A stretch of 64,000 nucleotides of DNA from Cytophagaceae bacterium UBA7467 (GCA_002479785.1 DLPD01000005.1:87380-151379); one strand, 5' to 3'. Shown: positions 33,515 through 42,699, counted from the stretch's first letter. The notes: generated by a model from the sequence alone, not told the origin. Translations and numbers: made by a program.

Positions 33515-35101
33515 TTATCGGATGCCGTGCATCATACGTTTAAGTGGACCATTAGCAAGAACAAACAAAATTACAGATGCAATTCCGGCCATTATTACAA
33601 ATACAATGAAAAAATCATAGAGGTTTTTAATTTCAAACCCTAAGAAACTAGGGAAGATCGTTTGGCCTACCACCGCTGTTGCAGGAGGTAATAGGGCTCC
33701 TAAAGTACCCGATAAAGCATAACCTGCTGCATTCGCTAAGAACCAAACCCCCATTAATAAAGAAGAGAATCGCTTGGGTGCTAACTTAGATACTAAAGAC
33801 AATCCGATGGGTGAAAGACTCAATTCTCCCATGGTGTGGAACAAATACATGATGAATAACCAAATCACGCCTAATTTATCTGTACCTAAGTTCTTCACTT
33901 TAAGCGCAATGATTAAGTAGCCTATCGCTAATAACATCAAGCCAATTGCCTGTTTACCAGGAGAATTAGGTTCAATCCCCTTTTTTGCAAGGCGCATCCA
34001 AAGCCAGGAGAAAGGGAAGGCTAAGAGGATGATAAAAAACGAATTGGCGTTTTGTACAGAGCTAGGAGGCAACATAATGCCAAAGAAATTCAAATCCGTC
34101 TGTTGATCAGCAATAAACGTTAAGGAGGATCCAGCTTGTTCGTAAGCTGCCCAGAAGAAAATAACAAAGAAAGCGACAAAGTACATCACCCAAATTCGAT
34201 CCCGTTCAATTTTAGTCAAGGTCTTGTCTCTAAGAATTAAGAAGGCTAAACTAATTCCTGCTGAATAGATGACCGGATAAATCCAGTCTTTAATTGGATT
34301 AGCCACCTCGGTGACAAATGCATAATGGAATCCAAGGATTAATCCAATAAATAAGGCAGCAGAGATAACAATGGACTGAGTAGTGAATTCAGCCTTTTCG
34401 GTTTCTGCGTCCATTGGTTTACTTTTACTGAATGTAGGTGCTAAACCAATTTCACTGCCATTAGGAGCTTTTAAAAACACCCCTTTTAATAAGATGAATA
34501 AAATGGTACCCACTAACATGGCCCCTCCAGCCGCTAAAAAACCCCATTTGAAGGCTTCAATTACCCTAACACCATCCACTTTCACGTCACCTAACCAAGG
34601 ACAAATAAGCATCCCTAGCATGGCACCTGTATTAATACCCATATAAAAAATAGTGAAGGCTGCGTCAAGGCGACTATCGCCTTTTTCATATAGCTGACCC
34701 ACCATGGAAGAAATATTAGGTTTGAAGAAACCGTTTCCTAAGATTAAAAATAATAGACCACCCCACATTAAATTGGTAGCGAAAGGAACATCTAAAGTAA
34801 AAGTGCTGGCAGAACTAAATAATAAGAGTTGACCTAAGGCCATGGCAAATCCTCCACAGATGATGCTATTTCGATTTCCAATGTAACGGTCCGAAATATA
34901 TCCGCCTAGCATGGGAGTCAGATAACTAAGTCCCAAAAATCCTCCATATAAAATGGCCGCTTCGTCTTGTTTAAATGAAAGGGCGCTTACTAAAAAGAGC
35001 GAGAGAATGGCGCGCATGCCATAGAAATTGAAACGTTCCCACATTTCCGTGGAATAAAGAAAATAAAGTCCTTTAGGGTGTGATGTATTGTTTGAAGACA
35101 T
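33515..35101 (-). CDS. POT-family peptide transporter
   Basis: The 528-residue protein starts at ATG 35101 (MSSNNTSHPKG); an ATG nine codons upstream is an alternative. The N-terminal ExxERFxxYG motif reads STEMWERFNFYGMR, the family feature for proton coupling, and about 14 hydrophobic segments follow. GNGFFKPNISSMVGQLY is the second family motif. It takes up di- or tripeptides with protons, in the DtpA group. It is followed by the VIT gene. Confidence 0.93.
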   Translation of the reverse strand: MSSNNTSHPKGLYFLYSTEMWERFNFYGMRAILSLFLVSALSFKQDEAAILYGGFLGLSYLTPMLGGYISDRYIGNRNSIICGGFAMALGQLLLFSSASTFTLDVPFATNLMWGGLLFLILGNGFFKPNISSMVGQLYEKGDSRLDAAFTIFYMGINTGAMLGMLICPWLGDVKVDGVRVIEAFKWGFLAAGGAMLVGTILFILLKGVFLKAPNGSEIGLAPTFSKSKPMDAETEKAEFTTQSIVISAALFIGLILGFHYAFVTEVANPIKDWIYPVIYSAGISLAFLILRDKTLTKIERDRIWVMYFVAFFVIFFWAAYEQAGSSLTFIADQQTDLNFFGIMLPPSSVQNANSFFIILLAFPFSWLWMRLAKKGIEPNSPGKQAIGLMLLAIGYLIIALKVKNLGTDKLGVIWLFIMYLFHTMGELSLSPIGLSLVSKLAPKRFSSLLMGVWFLANAAGYALSGTLGALLPPATAVVGQTIFPSFLGFEIKNLYDFFIVFVIMAGIASVILFVLANGPLKRMMHGIR

Positions 35102-35198
35102 ATAGGTTTGCTGAATTTTTGATGACAAGATACAAGAAATTCGAGATAGATGTGAAACCTTTTTTGTAATATTGTTAATTCATTTCGTTAAACATCCT

Positions 35199-35978
35199 AT
35201 GGGCAAAACAATCGCGATTGCAAATCAAAAAGGGGGAGTAGGGAAAACAACAACAGCTATTAATTTAGCTGCCAGTTTAGCTGCTTTTGAATTCAAGACC
35301 CTTTTGATCGATGCGGATCCTCAGGCTAATTCCACTTCTGGATTAGGTTTTAACCCGAAAGAAGTGAAAAATAGTATTTACGAATGTATGGTGGGGCTTT
35401 CTACCGTTCAGGATAGTATTTTACCTACCGAAGTTCCTTTTTTAGATATCATTCCATCCCACATTGATTTAGTTGGTGCTGAGATAGAAATGATTAATTT
35501 GAACAATCGGGAACGAAAGATGAAAGAAGCCTTAGAGGCAGTTAAAGATCAATATGATTTTATCATTATGGATTGCTCACCTTCCTTAGGTTTAATTACG
35601 ATAAATAGCCTTACCGCAGCGGATTCAGTAATTATTCCGGTTCAATGTGAATATTATGCATTGGAGGGTTTAGGAAAATTATTAAATACAATAAAGATTA
35701 TTCAATCTCGATTGAATACTTCATTAGTAATTGAGGGGATTTTATTAACGATGTACGATTTACGTTTACGCTTATCGAATCAAGTAGTAAATGAAGTAAA
35801 TTCTCACTTTAAAAATATGGTTTTTGAGACGATTATTCCGCGTAATATTCGTTTGTCTGAGTCCCCTAGTTTTGGTGTTCCGGCTATCCTTCATGATGCG
35901 GACAGTAAGGGGGCGATTAGTTATTTGAATTTAGCCAAAGAGATTATTCGTAAGAATGGTTTGTTAGTAACCATCTAG
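35199..35978 (+). CDS. parA: chromosome partition ATPase ParA
   Basis: The 259-residue protein starts at ATG 35199 (MGKTIAIANQKGGVG), and an upstream TTG frame is rejected because it adds an unrelated leader. The deviant Walker A KGGVGKTTTAINLA, the DADPQANSTSGLG motif and IIMDCSPSLG are those of the Soj-type ATPases. It binds DNA non-specifically and moves ParB-bound origins. It heads the operon parA-parB-DUF5683-dapB-lepB, a gene order I know as common in Bacteroidota. Confidence 0.95.
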   Translation: MGKTIAIANQKGGVGKTTTAINLAASLAAFEFKTLLIDADPQANSTSGLGFNPKEVKNSIYECMVGLSTVQDSILPTEVPFLDIIPSHIDLVGAEIEMINLNNRERKMKEALEAVKDQYDFIIMDCSPSLGLITINSLTAADSVIIPVQCEYYALEGLGKLLNTIKIIQSRLNTSLVIEGILLTMYDLRLRLSNQVVNEVNSHFKNMVFETIIPRNIRLSESPSFGVPAILHDADSKGAISYLNLAKEIIRKNGLLVTI

Positions 35979-35988
35979 GTAAAGTAAT

Positions 35989-36909
35989 ATGAGTGCAAAG
36001 CAAGAAAACGCAAAGAAGAGAACGGGTTTAGGTCGTGGTTTGGGTGCCTTATTAGAGGATTCTGATGGAGGTGGCTTGCAAGCACGCCATCCTTCCGATT
36101 TCGCTGGAAGTCTCGAAGGAGTAAGCTTGATGGATGAAATAGCATTGGAATTAATTGAGACCAATCCTTTTCAACCGCGTGAATTTTTTGCGCCAGAAGC
36201 TTTACAAGAATTAGCAGAATCGATTCGTGTGCAGGGTATTATTCAACCTATCACGGTACGTAAGGTATCGCCCAAGAAATACCAACTTATTTCTGGCGAA
36301 CGTCGTTTTCAAGCCTCTAAAATTGCGGGTTTAAAGACGATTCCAGCTTATGTTCGAACGGCTGATGATCAACAAATGATCGAAATGGCTTTGATTGAGA
36401 ACATTCAACGAGAAAACCTTAACGCTATAGAAATTGCACTTTCTTACAAACGGCTAATGGAAGAGTGCGATTTGAAACAAGAGGATTTAGGTTCTCGTGT
36501 AGGAAAGAATCGTTCGACGGTGACGAATTATATGCGTTTATTGAAGTTGCCACCTCACATTCAAGTGGCGATTCGGGACAATAAATTATCGATGGGTCAC
36601 GCCCGTTGTTTGGTTTCTTTAGAGGATACGGCTTTGCAGAATGCCTTATTTCAAAAAGCCATGGCTGAGGATTGGTCGGTTCGTCGTTTAGAGGATGCCG
36701 TTCGCCAATCTGGAAATATAGATGCTCCCACCTCAGGTTCAAATGCTGTAAAAGTTTCTGCACAGGAGCTACAAGCTTGGCAAGCCACCTTGAAAACATT
36801 TTTTAAGGCTCCCGTAGCCTTAAAAATCAATGAAAAAGGAGAGGGAGAGATCAAGTTAAGTTTTAAGTCGAAAGAAGAGCTTTTAACCATTCTTAACAAA
36901 GTTCAATAA
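35989..36909 (+). CDS. parB: chromosome partition protein ParB
   Basis: The 306-residue protein has the N-terminal CTPase/ParB domain with NPFQPREFF, ISGERRFQASK and ALIENIQRENLNAIE, then a helix-turn-helix (QEDLGSRVGKNRSTVTNYMRL) for parS and a C-terminal dimer domain. It lies 10 bases after parA. I did not see a parS-type 16-base palindrome in the window. Its stop overlaps the start of the DUF5683 gene (TAATG). Confidence 0.95.
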   Translation: MSAKQENAKKRTGLGRGLGALLEDSDGGGLQARHPSDFAGSLEGVSLMDEIALELIETNPFQPREFFAPEALQELAESIRVQGIIQPITVRKVSPKKYQLISGERRFQASKIAGLKTIPAYVRTADDQQMIEMALIENIQRENLNAIEIALSYKRLMEECDLKQEDLGSRVGKNRSTVTNYMRLLKLPPHIQVAIRDNKLSMGHARCLVSLEDTALQNALFQKAMAEDWSVRRLEDAVRQSGNIDAPTSGSNAVKVSAQELQAWQATLKTFFKAPVALKINEKGEGEIKLSFKSKEELLTILNKVQ

Positions 36910-37514
36910 TGTACTTTCGGTACTTCCTGTTAGTTTTGTTTATACCATTAGGCCTTCATGCAAAGGACGTGAAGGATTCGGTTCAATTGAAACCGGCAGT
37001 GAAAGCTGTAACAAAACCCTATAAAATCATTCCTCGACAAGCCACGCTTAAGTCCTTAATGATTCCAGGTTGGGGACAATTGTATAATAGGCAGTATTGG
37101 AAATTACCTCTTGTCGCTGGGGCATTTGTATCCTTAGGTATGATTGCGAATTGGAATGATGTCCGCTATTCAAAGTATAGAGCCTATTATTATGAAGTTT
37201 CTAACCACCCGGATGATCCTACGTATAAACCACCTACGACAGTGGCGGTTCCTTATGAGGATGGAACAATTCGGGATTTAGATGTCAATCAGTTAAAGCG
37301 TTTAACCGACGGATATAGAAGAAATAGGGATTATACCTATATTGGTATGGTTTTAGCCTGGACTTTGAATGTGGTGGATGCGAATGTGAGTGCACATTTG
37401 AAAACATTTGATGTGTCGGATGATATCAGTTTAAAGGTGAAACCGACAGTAGATTACCAGCCTTTTTCCCAAAGCTTGGTATCCGGACTCACCTTAACGT
37501 TTAATTTTAAATAG
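36909..37514 (+). CDS. DUF5683 family membrane protein
   Basis: The 201-residue protein has an N-terminal signal or membrane segment (MYFRYFLLVLFIPLGLHA), a proline-rich stretch, then LKSLMIPGWGQLYNRQYWKLPLVAGAF, a glycine-rich membrane segment typical of DUF5683, and a further hydrophobic part (YTYIGMVLAWTLNVVDA). Its start overlaps the parB stop by one base, so translation is coupled. Neighbours in the same order are conserved in Bacteroidota, but no function is known. Confidence 0.85.
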   Translation: MYFRYFLLVLFIPLGLHAKDVKDSVQLKPAVKAVTKPYKIIPRQATLKSLMIPGWGQLYNRQYWKLPLVAGAFVSLGMIANWNDVRYSKYRAYYYEVSNHPDDPTYKPPTTVAVPYEDGTIRDLDVNQLKRLTDGYRRNRDYTYIGMVLAWTLNVVDANVSAHLKTFDVSDDISLKVKPTVDYQPFSQSLVSGLTLTFNFK

Positions 37515-37516
37515 AG

Positions 37517-38230
37517 ATGAAGATAGTATTAATCGGTTATGGTAAAATGGGCAAAGAGATTGAACGCATTGCGTTAGGTCGCGGCCATTCTATTGTAGCT
37601 AAAATAGATGTAGATAATCAAGCCGATTTGCAGGCTTTAACATCTGCTGACGCTGATGTGGCGATTGAATTTTCGAATCCAGCGTCTGCTTACACGAATA
37701 TATTAACTTGCATTAATAAGCAAATTCCGGTGGTTTGTGGTACAACGGGTTGGTTAGAAAAGAAGTCAGAAGTAGAGAGTTTGACGAAAGAAAAGAATTC
37801 GACCTTCTTTTATGCGTCTAATTATTCAATTGGTGTGAACTTGTTTTTTCGTTTGAATAAAATGCTCGCTCAATTGATGGCTCCGCAGAAAGAATACGAT
37901 ATTTATACCAATGAGATTCATCATTTAGAAAAGAAAGATTCTCCGAGTGGCACGGCAATTACGATCGCTGAAGGAATTATAGACGCCTATGCGACCAAAG
38001 ACAAGTGGGTGAATAATGAGATTCCGGCGGCGAATGAGGTAGCGATTTGGTCACAGCGCGAGTCAATTATTCCGGGCACGCATACGGTAAAGTATATTTC
38101 CAAAGTAGATCAGATCGAGATTACCCACGAGGCATTTAGCCGGGAGGGATTTGCCTTAGGCGCTGTGATTGCAGCGGAATGGGTTCAAGATAAAAAAGGA
38201 GTCCTTGGTATGGACGATATGTTAAAATAA
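37517..38230 (+). CDS. dapB: 4-hydroxy-tetrahydrodipicolinate reductase
   Basis: The 237-residue protein reduces hydroxytetrahydrodipicolinate on the way to diaminopimelate and lysine. The Rossmann N-terminus is MKIVLIGYGKMGKEI, and the catalytic motif is EIHHLEKKDSPSGTA, holding the conserved His pair and Lys. The length is slightly shorter than in E. coli (273). It sits between the DUF5683 gene and lepB, 2 bases after the former. Confidence 0.96.
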   Translation: MKIVLIGYGKMGKEIERIALGRGHSIVAKIDVDNQADLQALTSADADVAIEFSNPASAYTNILTCINKQIPVVCGTTGWLEKKSEVESLTKEKNSTFFYASNYSIGVNLFFRLNKMLAQLMAPQKEYDIYTNEIHHLEKKDSPSGTAITIAEGIIDAYATKDKWVNNEIPAANEVAIWSQRESIIPGTHTVKYISKVDQIEITHEAFSREGFALGAVIAAEWVQDKKGVLGMDDMLK

Positions 38231-38231
38231 G

Positions 38232-39395
38232 ATGCAGGAAACGAAAGAAACACCTAAAAAACAAAAATCGGCATTCAGAGAGTGGTTGGATTCGGTAGCA
38301 TTTGCTGTAGTAGCAGCCACTTTAATTCGCTTTTTTATATTTGAAGCCTACACAATTCCAACTCCTTCAATGGAGAGTTCTTTGATGGTAGGGGACTTCT
38401 TATTTGTGAGTAAGCTTCACTACGGGGTGCGCACACCTAAGACGCCTTTGCAATTACCCTTGACTCACCAAAAGATTTGGTTTACAAATATTCCATCGTA
38501 TTTACCTTGGTTAGACTTACCTATTTACCGTCTTCCAGGGTTCTCTTCGGTGAAGCAAGGTGACGCGGTAGTCTTTAATGTGCCTAATTTCGAGGAGGAT
38601 GGTGATGCACCGGTTGATTTACGCACGTTTTATGTAAAACGCTGTGTGGCGACTCCGGGTGATGTTTTGGAGGTTCGTGACCAACAAGTGATCGTGAATG
38701 GAAAAGCAATGGAAAATCCAGAACGGATGCAGCATCCTATTTTCATGAAGACAAAGGAGAATTTAGATGAGAAATTCTTTGAAGACTATGGTATTCGCAA
38801 TGCGCCAGATGCTAGCTATGATTCGGCGGATTGGTTGCCTTTAGCTGAACCAGATTCGCAAAATGTGCTTTGGGGATATAAATTGAATACGTCCAAGGCA
38901 ATGATGGATGAGATAAAAGCTTTGCCTTTTGCAAAAACATTTGATACGAATTTATTCAAAGATCCTAAGGGAGTAACCTTTGTAGATATATTTCCACATG
39001 ATACCACTTTATATAAATGGAATCGTGATTTCTATGGCCCGTTAAAAGTACCTGCAAAAGGTTTAACAGTCCCTATGACACCAGGAAATGTGGCTTTATA
39101 TAGTGAAGCGATTCAGAAATACGAAGGAAATAAGAATGTGGTTGTGAATGGCTACCAAATTTCTATAGACGGTAAGTCTATTACCTCATACACCTTCAAA
39201 CAAGATTATTATTTTATGATGGGTGATAATCGCCATAATTCGGCTGATTCTCGCTTCTGGGGTTTTGTTCCTTCAGATCACATTGTAGGAAAAGCGTTCT
39301 TTGTGTGGATGTCAATTGATGCTAATAAACCCTTATTTTCTTGGAAATTTTGGGAGGTCATCCGCTGGAATCGACTTTTCAGATTTGTAAACTAA
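38232..39395 (+). CDS. lepB: signal peptidase I
   Basis: The 387-residue protein removes signal peptides at the outer face of the inner membrane. An N-terminal membrane anchor (about 22-38) precedes the nucleophile Ser46 (TPSMESSLMVGD) and the base Lys136 (FYVKRCVATPGD). The last box, MMGDNRHNSADSRFWGF, is intact. About 180 residues separate the Lys box from this last box, much more than in E. coli, so there is a large insertion. It ends the parAB operon and is followed by a terminator. Confidence 0.96.
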   Translation: MQETKETPKKQKSAFREWLDSVAFAVVAATLIRFFIFEAYTIPTPSMESSLMVGDFLFVSKLHYGVRTPKTPLQLPLTHQKIWFTNIPSYLPWLDLPIYRLPGFSSVKQGDAVVFNVPNFEEDGDAPVDLRTFYVKRCVATPGDVLEVRDQQVIVNGKAMENPERMQHPIFMKTKENLDEKFFEDYGIRNAPDASYDSADWLPLAEPDSQNVLWGYKLNTSKAMMDEIKALPFAKTFDTNLFKDPKGVTFVDIFPHDTTLYKWNRDFYGPLKVPAKGLTVPMTPGNVALYSEAIQKYEGNKNVVVNGYQISIDGKSITSYTFKQDYYFMMGDNRHNSADSRFWGFVPSDHIVGKAFFVWMSIDANKPLFSWKFWEVIRWNRLFRFVN

Positions 39396-39398
39396 TAT

Positions 39399-39426
39399 AA
39401 AAGGCAGCTTGAGGGCTGCCTTTTTT
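39399..39426. terminator. terminator after lepB
   Basis: AAAAGGCAGC and GCTGCCTTTT form the stem around TTGAGG, followed by T6. The A run on the other side lets it serve the convergent methyltransferase gene as well. Confidence 0.9.
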
Positions 39427-39428
39427 GA

Positions 39429-40610
39429 TTAAATTACTTTCAGTACAAATCCTTTTAAGTAATTACTTTCCGGGTGGAAAAGGTTTATTGGATGATCAGG
39501 TGATTGTGTCATCTGGTGAATAACCTGGATTTCACGTCCTACTGCGATTCCGGCAGCCACGAGCATATTGTAAAACAAATCACGCGTAATTACTTGAGAG
39601 CAAGAATAGGTGAAGAGTAGTCCGTTTTTCTTAATTTTCTTTAAGGCTAATTCATTAATTTTTTGATAGCCTTGAAGTGCCTTGTGTTTTGCATTTAAGG
39701 ATTTAGCAAAGGCAGGCGGATCTAACACGATGATATCAAATTCATCTTCATTAGCCTTTAAATAGGGAAGAGTTTCTCCTACAATGGCTTCATGCTTCAG
39801 GCTTTGCATCTTGTTCAGCTCGACATTAGTCTTGACTAAATCGATAGCCTTAGCTGATGCATCTAAAGAGATAACTGAGGCAGCTCCTGCCTCTAGGGCA
39901 TAAAGTGAGAATCCACCGGAATAACAGAACGTATTTAATACCGATTTACCTTTTGCATATTTTGCAAGTAGTGCTCTGTTTTCACGTTGATCGATGAAGA
40001 AACCTGTTTTTTGGCCAGTAATCCAATTGATAGAAAAAGAGATGCCATTCTCTTTAACCGTATATGGCACAGCAACTTCCCCAAAAACGTAGCCATTTGT
40101 GCAATTTTGTGCATATTCAGTGGGCAATGTCTCCCGGCTTTTATCGTATATAGCTTTGATTTTCTTACCTAATACTTTTTTAATAGCTTCTACAATTTCA
40201 TCGCGATCGCGGTGCATCCCGATGGTATGTGCTTGAAAAACAAGTACGTCCTTGTATAAATCCATAATCAAGCCCGGGCAACCATCACCTTCTCCGTGAA
40301 TGAGGCGAAAGGCATTGGTTTTTTCTAATGGCAACAAGGCGCGTAAATCCCACGCATTTTGAATGCGTTTTTCCCAAAAGGTGCTCTTCGATTCAATTTC
40401 TTGGAATGAGATGATTTTAACAGCGATACTTCCATTGTGGTAGTGACCTGTTCCTAAAAATTCATCTCTCGAACTAAAGACACTCACCCAGTCTCCGTCT
40501 TGAAGTTGTGGGCTTTGTTTTGCAATAGCTCCAGAAAATACCCAAGGGTGAAAACGTTTGACCGGTGCGTCTTTTCCCGGCTTCAATTGAATAAAAAGAG
40601 TGGATTTCAT
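39429..40610 (-). CDS. class I rRNA methyltransferase, RlmI-like
   Basis: The 393-residue protein starts at ATG 40610 (MKSTLFIQLKPGKD), preferred over an ATG five codons upstream. An N-terminal PUA domain (RFHPWVFSGAI) is joined to the Rossmann methyltransferase, with VLNTFCYSGGFSLYALEAGA and the DPPAFAKS motif; the C-terminal SCSQVITRD matches RlmI. It would methylate cytosine C5 in 23S rRNA. The exact site is inferred. It follows the phospholipase-type gene by 18 bases. Confidence 0.88.
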   Translation of the reverse strand: MKSTLFIQLKPGKDAPVKRFHPWVFSGAIAKQSPQLQDGDWVSVFSSRDEFLGTGHYHNGSIAVKIISFQEIESKSTFWEKRIQNAWDLRALLPLEKTNAFRLIHGEGDGCPGLIMDLYKDVLVFQAHTIGMHRDRDEIVEAIKKVLGKKIKAIYDKSRETLPTEYAQNCTNGYVFGEVAVPYTVKENGISFSINWITGQKTGFFIDQRENRALLAKYAKGKSVLNTFCYSGGFSLYALEAGAASVISLDASAKAIDLVKTNVELNKMQSLKHEAIVGETLPYLKANEDEFDIIVLDPPAFAKSLNAKHKALQGYQKINELALKKIKKNGLLFTYSCSQVITRDLFYNMLVAAGIAVGREIQVIHQMTQSPDHPINLFHPESNYLKGFVLKVI

Positions 40611-40628
40611 CCTGCAAAATTGCAAAAT

Positions 40629-41513
40629 TTATTCGAAAGATGGTTGCCCTGCGGAAAGCCAAGCGGAATACCACAGATCTCCCACGTGTTGTACGGCGGC
40701 TAAAAACCTTGTTTCAATTTGGCGATTTAGTGATTTGTGATACGCTAGGCTATATTTAACGCTTTGTATTTTAACTAAAGCTTGCCCTTTTTGCTCAAAG
40801 CTATATTTTTCACTTTCTTTTAATTGATTACTCACTTGTGTAGCCATTGAAAATAAGAGGGGCAATTGCTTGTGAGAAGAAAGCACCCAGGTCCATGCGC
40901 TATGCTGTACATCCGAAATGAAGGTTGCGGGTCCACTAAATTGATCTAATTTATTTCCTAAAATTTCCGGTATACGTGATTCCCAAAAACCGTGCAAGCC
41001 ACTTTGCCCTGTTTTTTGGCCATCATAATTTGAACTTGTATGTAATGGCACGTGCGAGTCTGCCACATAATGACCTAATTCTGCAGATAGTTTAATTATT
41101 TGCAAGGTATCCTTTTTCTGGAACGCTTGGACTAGCCTATGGAAGACAATGGGTATATGCCACGGCACAATCCCATGTTTTTTCAGTGAATCTACTGGCC
41201 TTTTGCGTAACATTTGTTCCCAAGTACTAAAACTGACTTGATTAAGGTCATATTGATCGAGGTCTATGTAATGTCTAGCCGCCTCTTCATCAAGGATATA
41301 GCGCCTTGAATCAGGTAGAACTGCGAGCTCTTGCAGCTCCTTTTGATGTCTTCGATAAAAAGAATGAAGTGGGGGAGGTAGTGTGTAAGTGGCCAGCAAA
41401 TTGATTTTGCGATGTCCAAAGAATCCCCAAGTGCCTCTAGTTTCAGTATGTACAGTCCATATACAAAGAATAAACACATAAATTTTAAGAGAGGACTTGT
41501 TATTTAATTTCAT
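40629..41513 (-). CDS. zinc-dependent phospholipase C / S1-P1 nuclease family protein
   Basis: The 294-residue protein has a signal peptide (about 1-26), so the mature N-terminal Trp region (TWGFFGHRKIN) can serve as a zinc ligand. Other ligands expected of the family are visible: HYIDLDQYD, HRLVQAF, GHYVADSHVPLHTSSNYDG and LHGFWESRIPE. The fold is shared by bacterial phospholipase C and S1-P1 nuclease, and the substrate cannot be decided from sequence. Its start codon overlaps the rpsT promoter on the other strand. Confidence 0.82.
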   Translation of the reverse strand: MKLNNKSSLKIYVFILCIWTVHTETRGTWGFFGHRKINLLATYTLPPPLHSFYRRHQKELQELAVLPDSRRYILDEEAARHYIDLDQYDLNQVSFSTWEQMLRKRPVDSLKKHGIVPWHIPIVFHRLVQAFQKKDTLQIIKLSAELGHYVADSHVPLHTSSNYDGQKTGQSGLHGFWESRIPEILGNKLDQFSGPATFISDVQHSAWTWVLSSHKQLPLLFSMATQVSNQLKESEKYSFEQKGQALVKIQSVKYSLAYHKSLNRQIETRFLAAVQHVGDLWYSAWLSAGQPSFE

Positions 41514-41527
41514 ATTACGTACTTTTG
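41497..41527 (+). promoter_or_regulatory. promoter of rpsT
   Basis: TTG (41497-41499) is followed after 20 bases by TACTTTTG (41520-41527). The predicted start is near 41532, giving a leader of about 32 bases. The -33 element lies inside the first codons of the divergent phospholipase-type gene. Confidence 0.8.
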
Positions 41528-41563
41528 CAATTCAATTTTGTAAAAGAGAATTTTATTTAACAG

Positions 41564-41821
41564 ATGGCAAATCATAAATCAGCACTAAAGCGTATCCGTT
41601 CTAACGAAGCAAAGCGTTTACGTAATCGTTACCAACACAAATCAACTCGTACATTAATCAAGAAATTGAGATTGACGACTGATAAATCTGTGGTGGTGGA
41701 GCTTTTCAAACAAGTTTCTTCTTCTTTGGATAAATTGGCTAAGAAAAACATCATTCACAAGAACAAAGCTGCAAATCAAAAATCTAAATTAGCTAAGTTA
41801 GTGAACAAAGTAGCTGCTTAA
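41564..41821 (+). CDS. rpsT: 30S ribosomal protein S20
   Basis: The 85-residue basic protein has the S20 start MANHKSALKRIRSNEAKRLRN and the C-terminal IIHKNKAANQKSKLAKLVN. It binds 16S rRNA in the small subunit. It has its own promoter and a strong terminator, and is monocistronic. Confidence 0.98.
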   Translation: MANHKSALKRIRSNEAKRLRNRYQHKSTRTLIKKLRLTTDKSVVVELFKQVSSSLDKLAKKNIIHKNKAANQKSKLAKLVNKVAA

Positions 41822-41842
41822 TTTTAGATTATCAAGATAGTG

Positions 41843-41869
41843 ATAAACCCCTCCGCAAGAGGGGTTTAT
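41843..41869 (+). terminator. terminator after rpsT
   Basis: ATAAACCCCTC (41843-41853) and GAGGGGTTTAT (41859-41869) form an 11 bp stem around CGCAA, followed by a T-rich tail. Confidence 0.92.
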
Positions 41870-41895
41870 TCGTTTATATAGGTTACCTTTCTTGA

Positions 41896-42570
41896 ATGAA
41901 AATTGTCAAGAAGGAGGATATGCCTCGGGAAAAATTAGCTCGATTAGGAGCAAGTGAAATGTCGTTGGTCGAGATTTTGACCATTCTGATTGGTTCTGGT
42001 TTCGCAGAACATTCAGCCGCTGATTTAGCACAACTTTTAGTAGATGCCATTGATGGGGATTTGTGTTTATTAGCCCGTTACAATTCTTTCGATTTTTATA
42101 AAATTAAAGGTATTGGTCCAGCTAAAGCGGCTTTATTAGTGGCAGCTTTGGAATTAGGAAGGCGGCGCCAGATTTATGAATCTGGTTCTAAGCTAGTCAT
42201 TCGGAATTCCAATGATGCGTATAGTTTAATTAAGCCATATCTAGCTGATTTGATCCGAGAAGAGTTCTGGGTATTTCATCTTAATCGAGCCTCTACTGTC
42301 GTATTAGCAGAGAAATTAAGTATGGGTGGTGTCTCAGGCACGACAGTTGATCTTCGGTTATTGTATAAGTCTGCTTTAGAACGATTGACCTCATCCATTA
42401 TTCTGGCGCATAATCACCCAAGCGATCAAATGCGTCCTAGTAAGTCTGACGTGGATTTGACGAAGCAAGTAGTAGCAGCAGGTAAGATTTTTGATATTGA
42501 TGTGGTAGATCACCTCATCATAGGATCTACTACTTTTTATAGTTTCGCAGACGATGGGAAATTAAACTAA
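41896..42570 (+). CDS. radC: RadC/YsaA-type JAMM-domain protein
   Basis: The 224-residue protein has an N-terminal helix-hairpin-helix part (IKGIGPAKAALLVAALE) and a C-terminal JAMM/MPN domain with the metal motif HNHPSDQMRPSKSDVDLT. The name RadC is historical; a role in repair is not proven. The length is normal. It lies after the rpsT terminator and is followed by a hairpin shared with the convergent small peptide gene. Confidence 0.93.
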   Translation: MKIVKKEDMPREKLARLGASEMSLVEILTILIGSGFAEHSAADLAQLLVDAIDGDLCLLARYNSFDFYKIKGIGPAKAALLVAALELGRRRQIYESGSKLVIRNSNDAYSLIKPYLADLIREEFWVFHLNRASTVVLAEKLSMGGVSGTTVDLRLLYKSALERLTSSIILAHNHPSDQMRPSKSDVDLTKQVVAAGKIFDIDVVDHLIIGSTTFYSFADDGKLN

Positions 42571-42573
42571 AAA

Positions 42574-42593
42574 GAGAGGACTATTTTCCTCTC
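42574..42593. terminator. bidirectional hairpin terminator
   Basis: GAGAGGA (42574-42580) and TCCTCTC (42587-42593) form a 7 bp stem. On the minus strand it is followed by T5, giving a good terminator for the 32-residue peptide gene, whose stop codon lies in the loop; on the plus strand the tail is CTCTTTAT after radC. Confidence 0.75.
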
Positions 42594-42679
42594 TCTTTAT
42601 AAATTTTTTGAAGTTTAGCACCTACTACAATTGAAATTGCAAATAAGATGATAAAAAACGCTGCTCCTGAATATCCCAT
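42581..42679 (-). CDS. 32-residue single-pass membrane peptide, unrecognised
   Basis: A 33-codon frame (with stop) starts at ATG 42679 and reads MGYSGAAFFIILFAISIVVG, then a basic tail ending YKERGK. One hydrophobic segment covers residues 5-20, and the tail is positively charged, so the C-terminus should face the cytoplasm. A -7 box TAAATTTG lies 20 bases before the ATG, and a terminator hairpin encloses the stop. It lies 38 bases after the hisB stop. I do not recognise it; short terminal-oxidase or transport subunits have a similar form. The case rests on form and signals only. Confidence 0.55.
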   Translation of the reverse strand: MGYSGAAFFIILFAISIVVGAKLQKIYKERGK

Positions 42680-42699
42680 TGTATTGTTATTTAATAATG

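Noticed and set aside
36425..36899. Two antisense frames (124 and 82 codons) inside parB
   Set aside because: They lie opposite a well-conserved gene and have no recognisable motif or promoter.
35172..36909. parS sites near parAB
   Set aside because: I looked for a 16-base palindrome of the GTTTCACGTGAAAC type and found none by eye; a computed search is needed to be sure.
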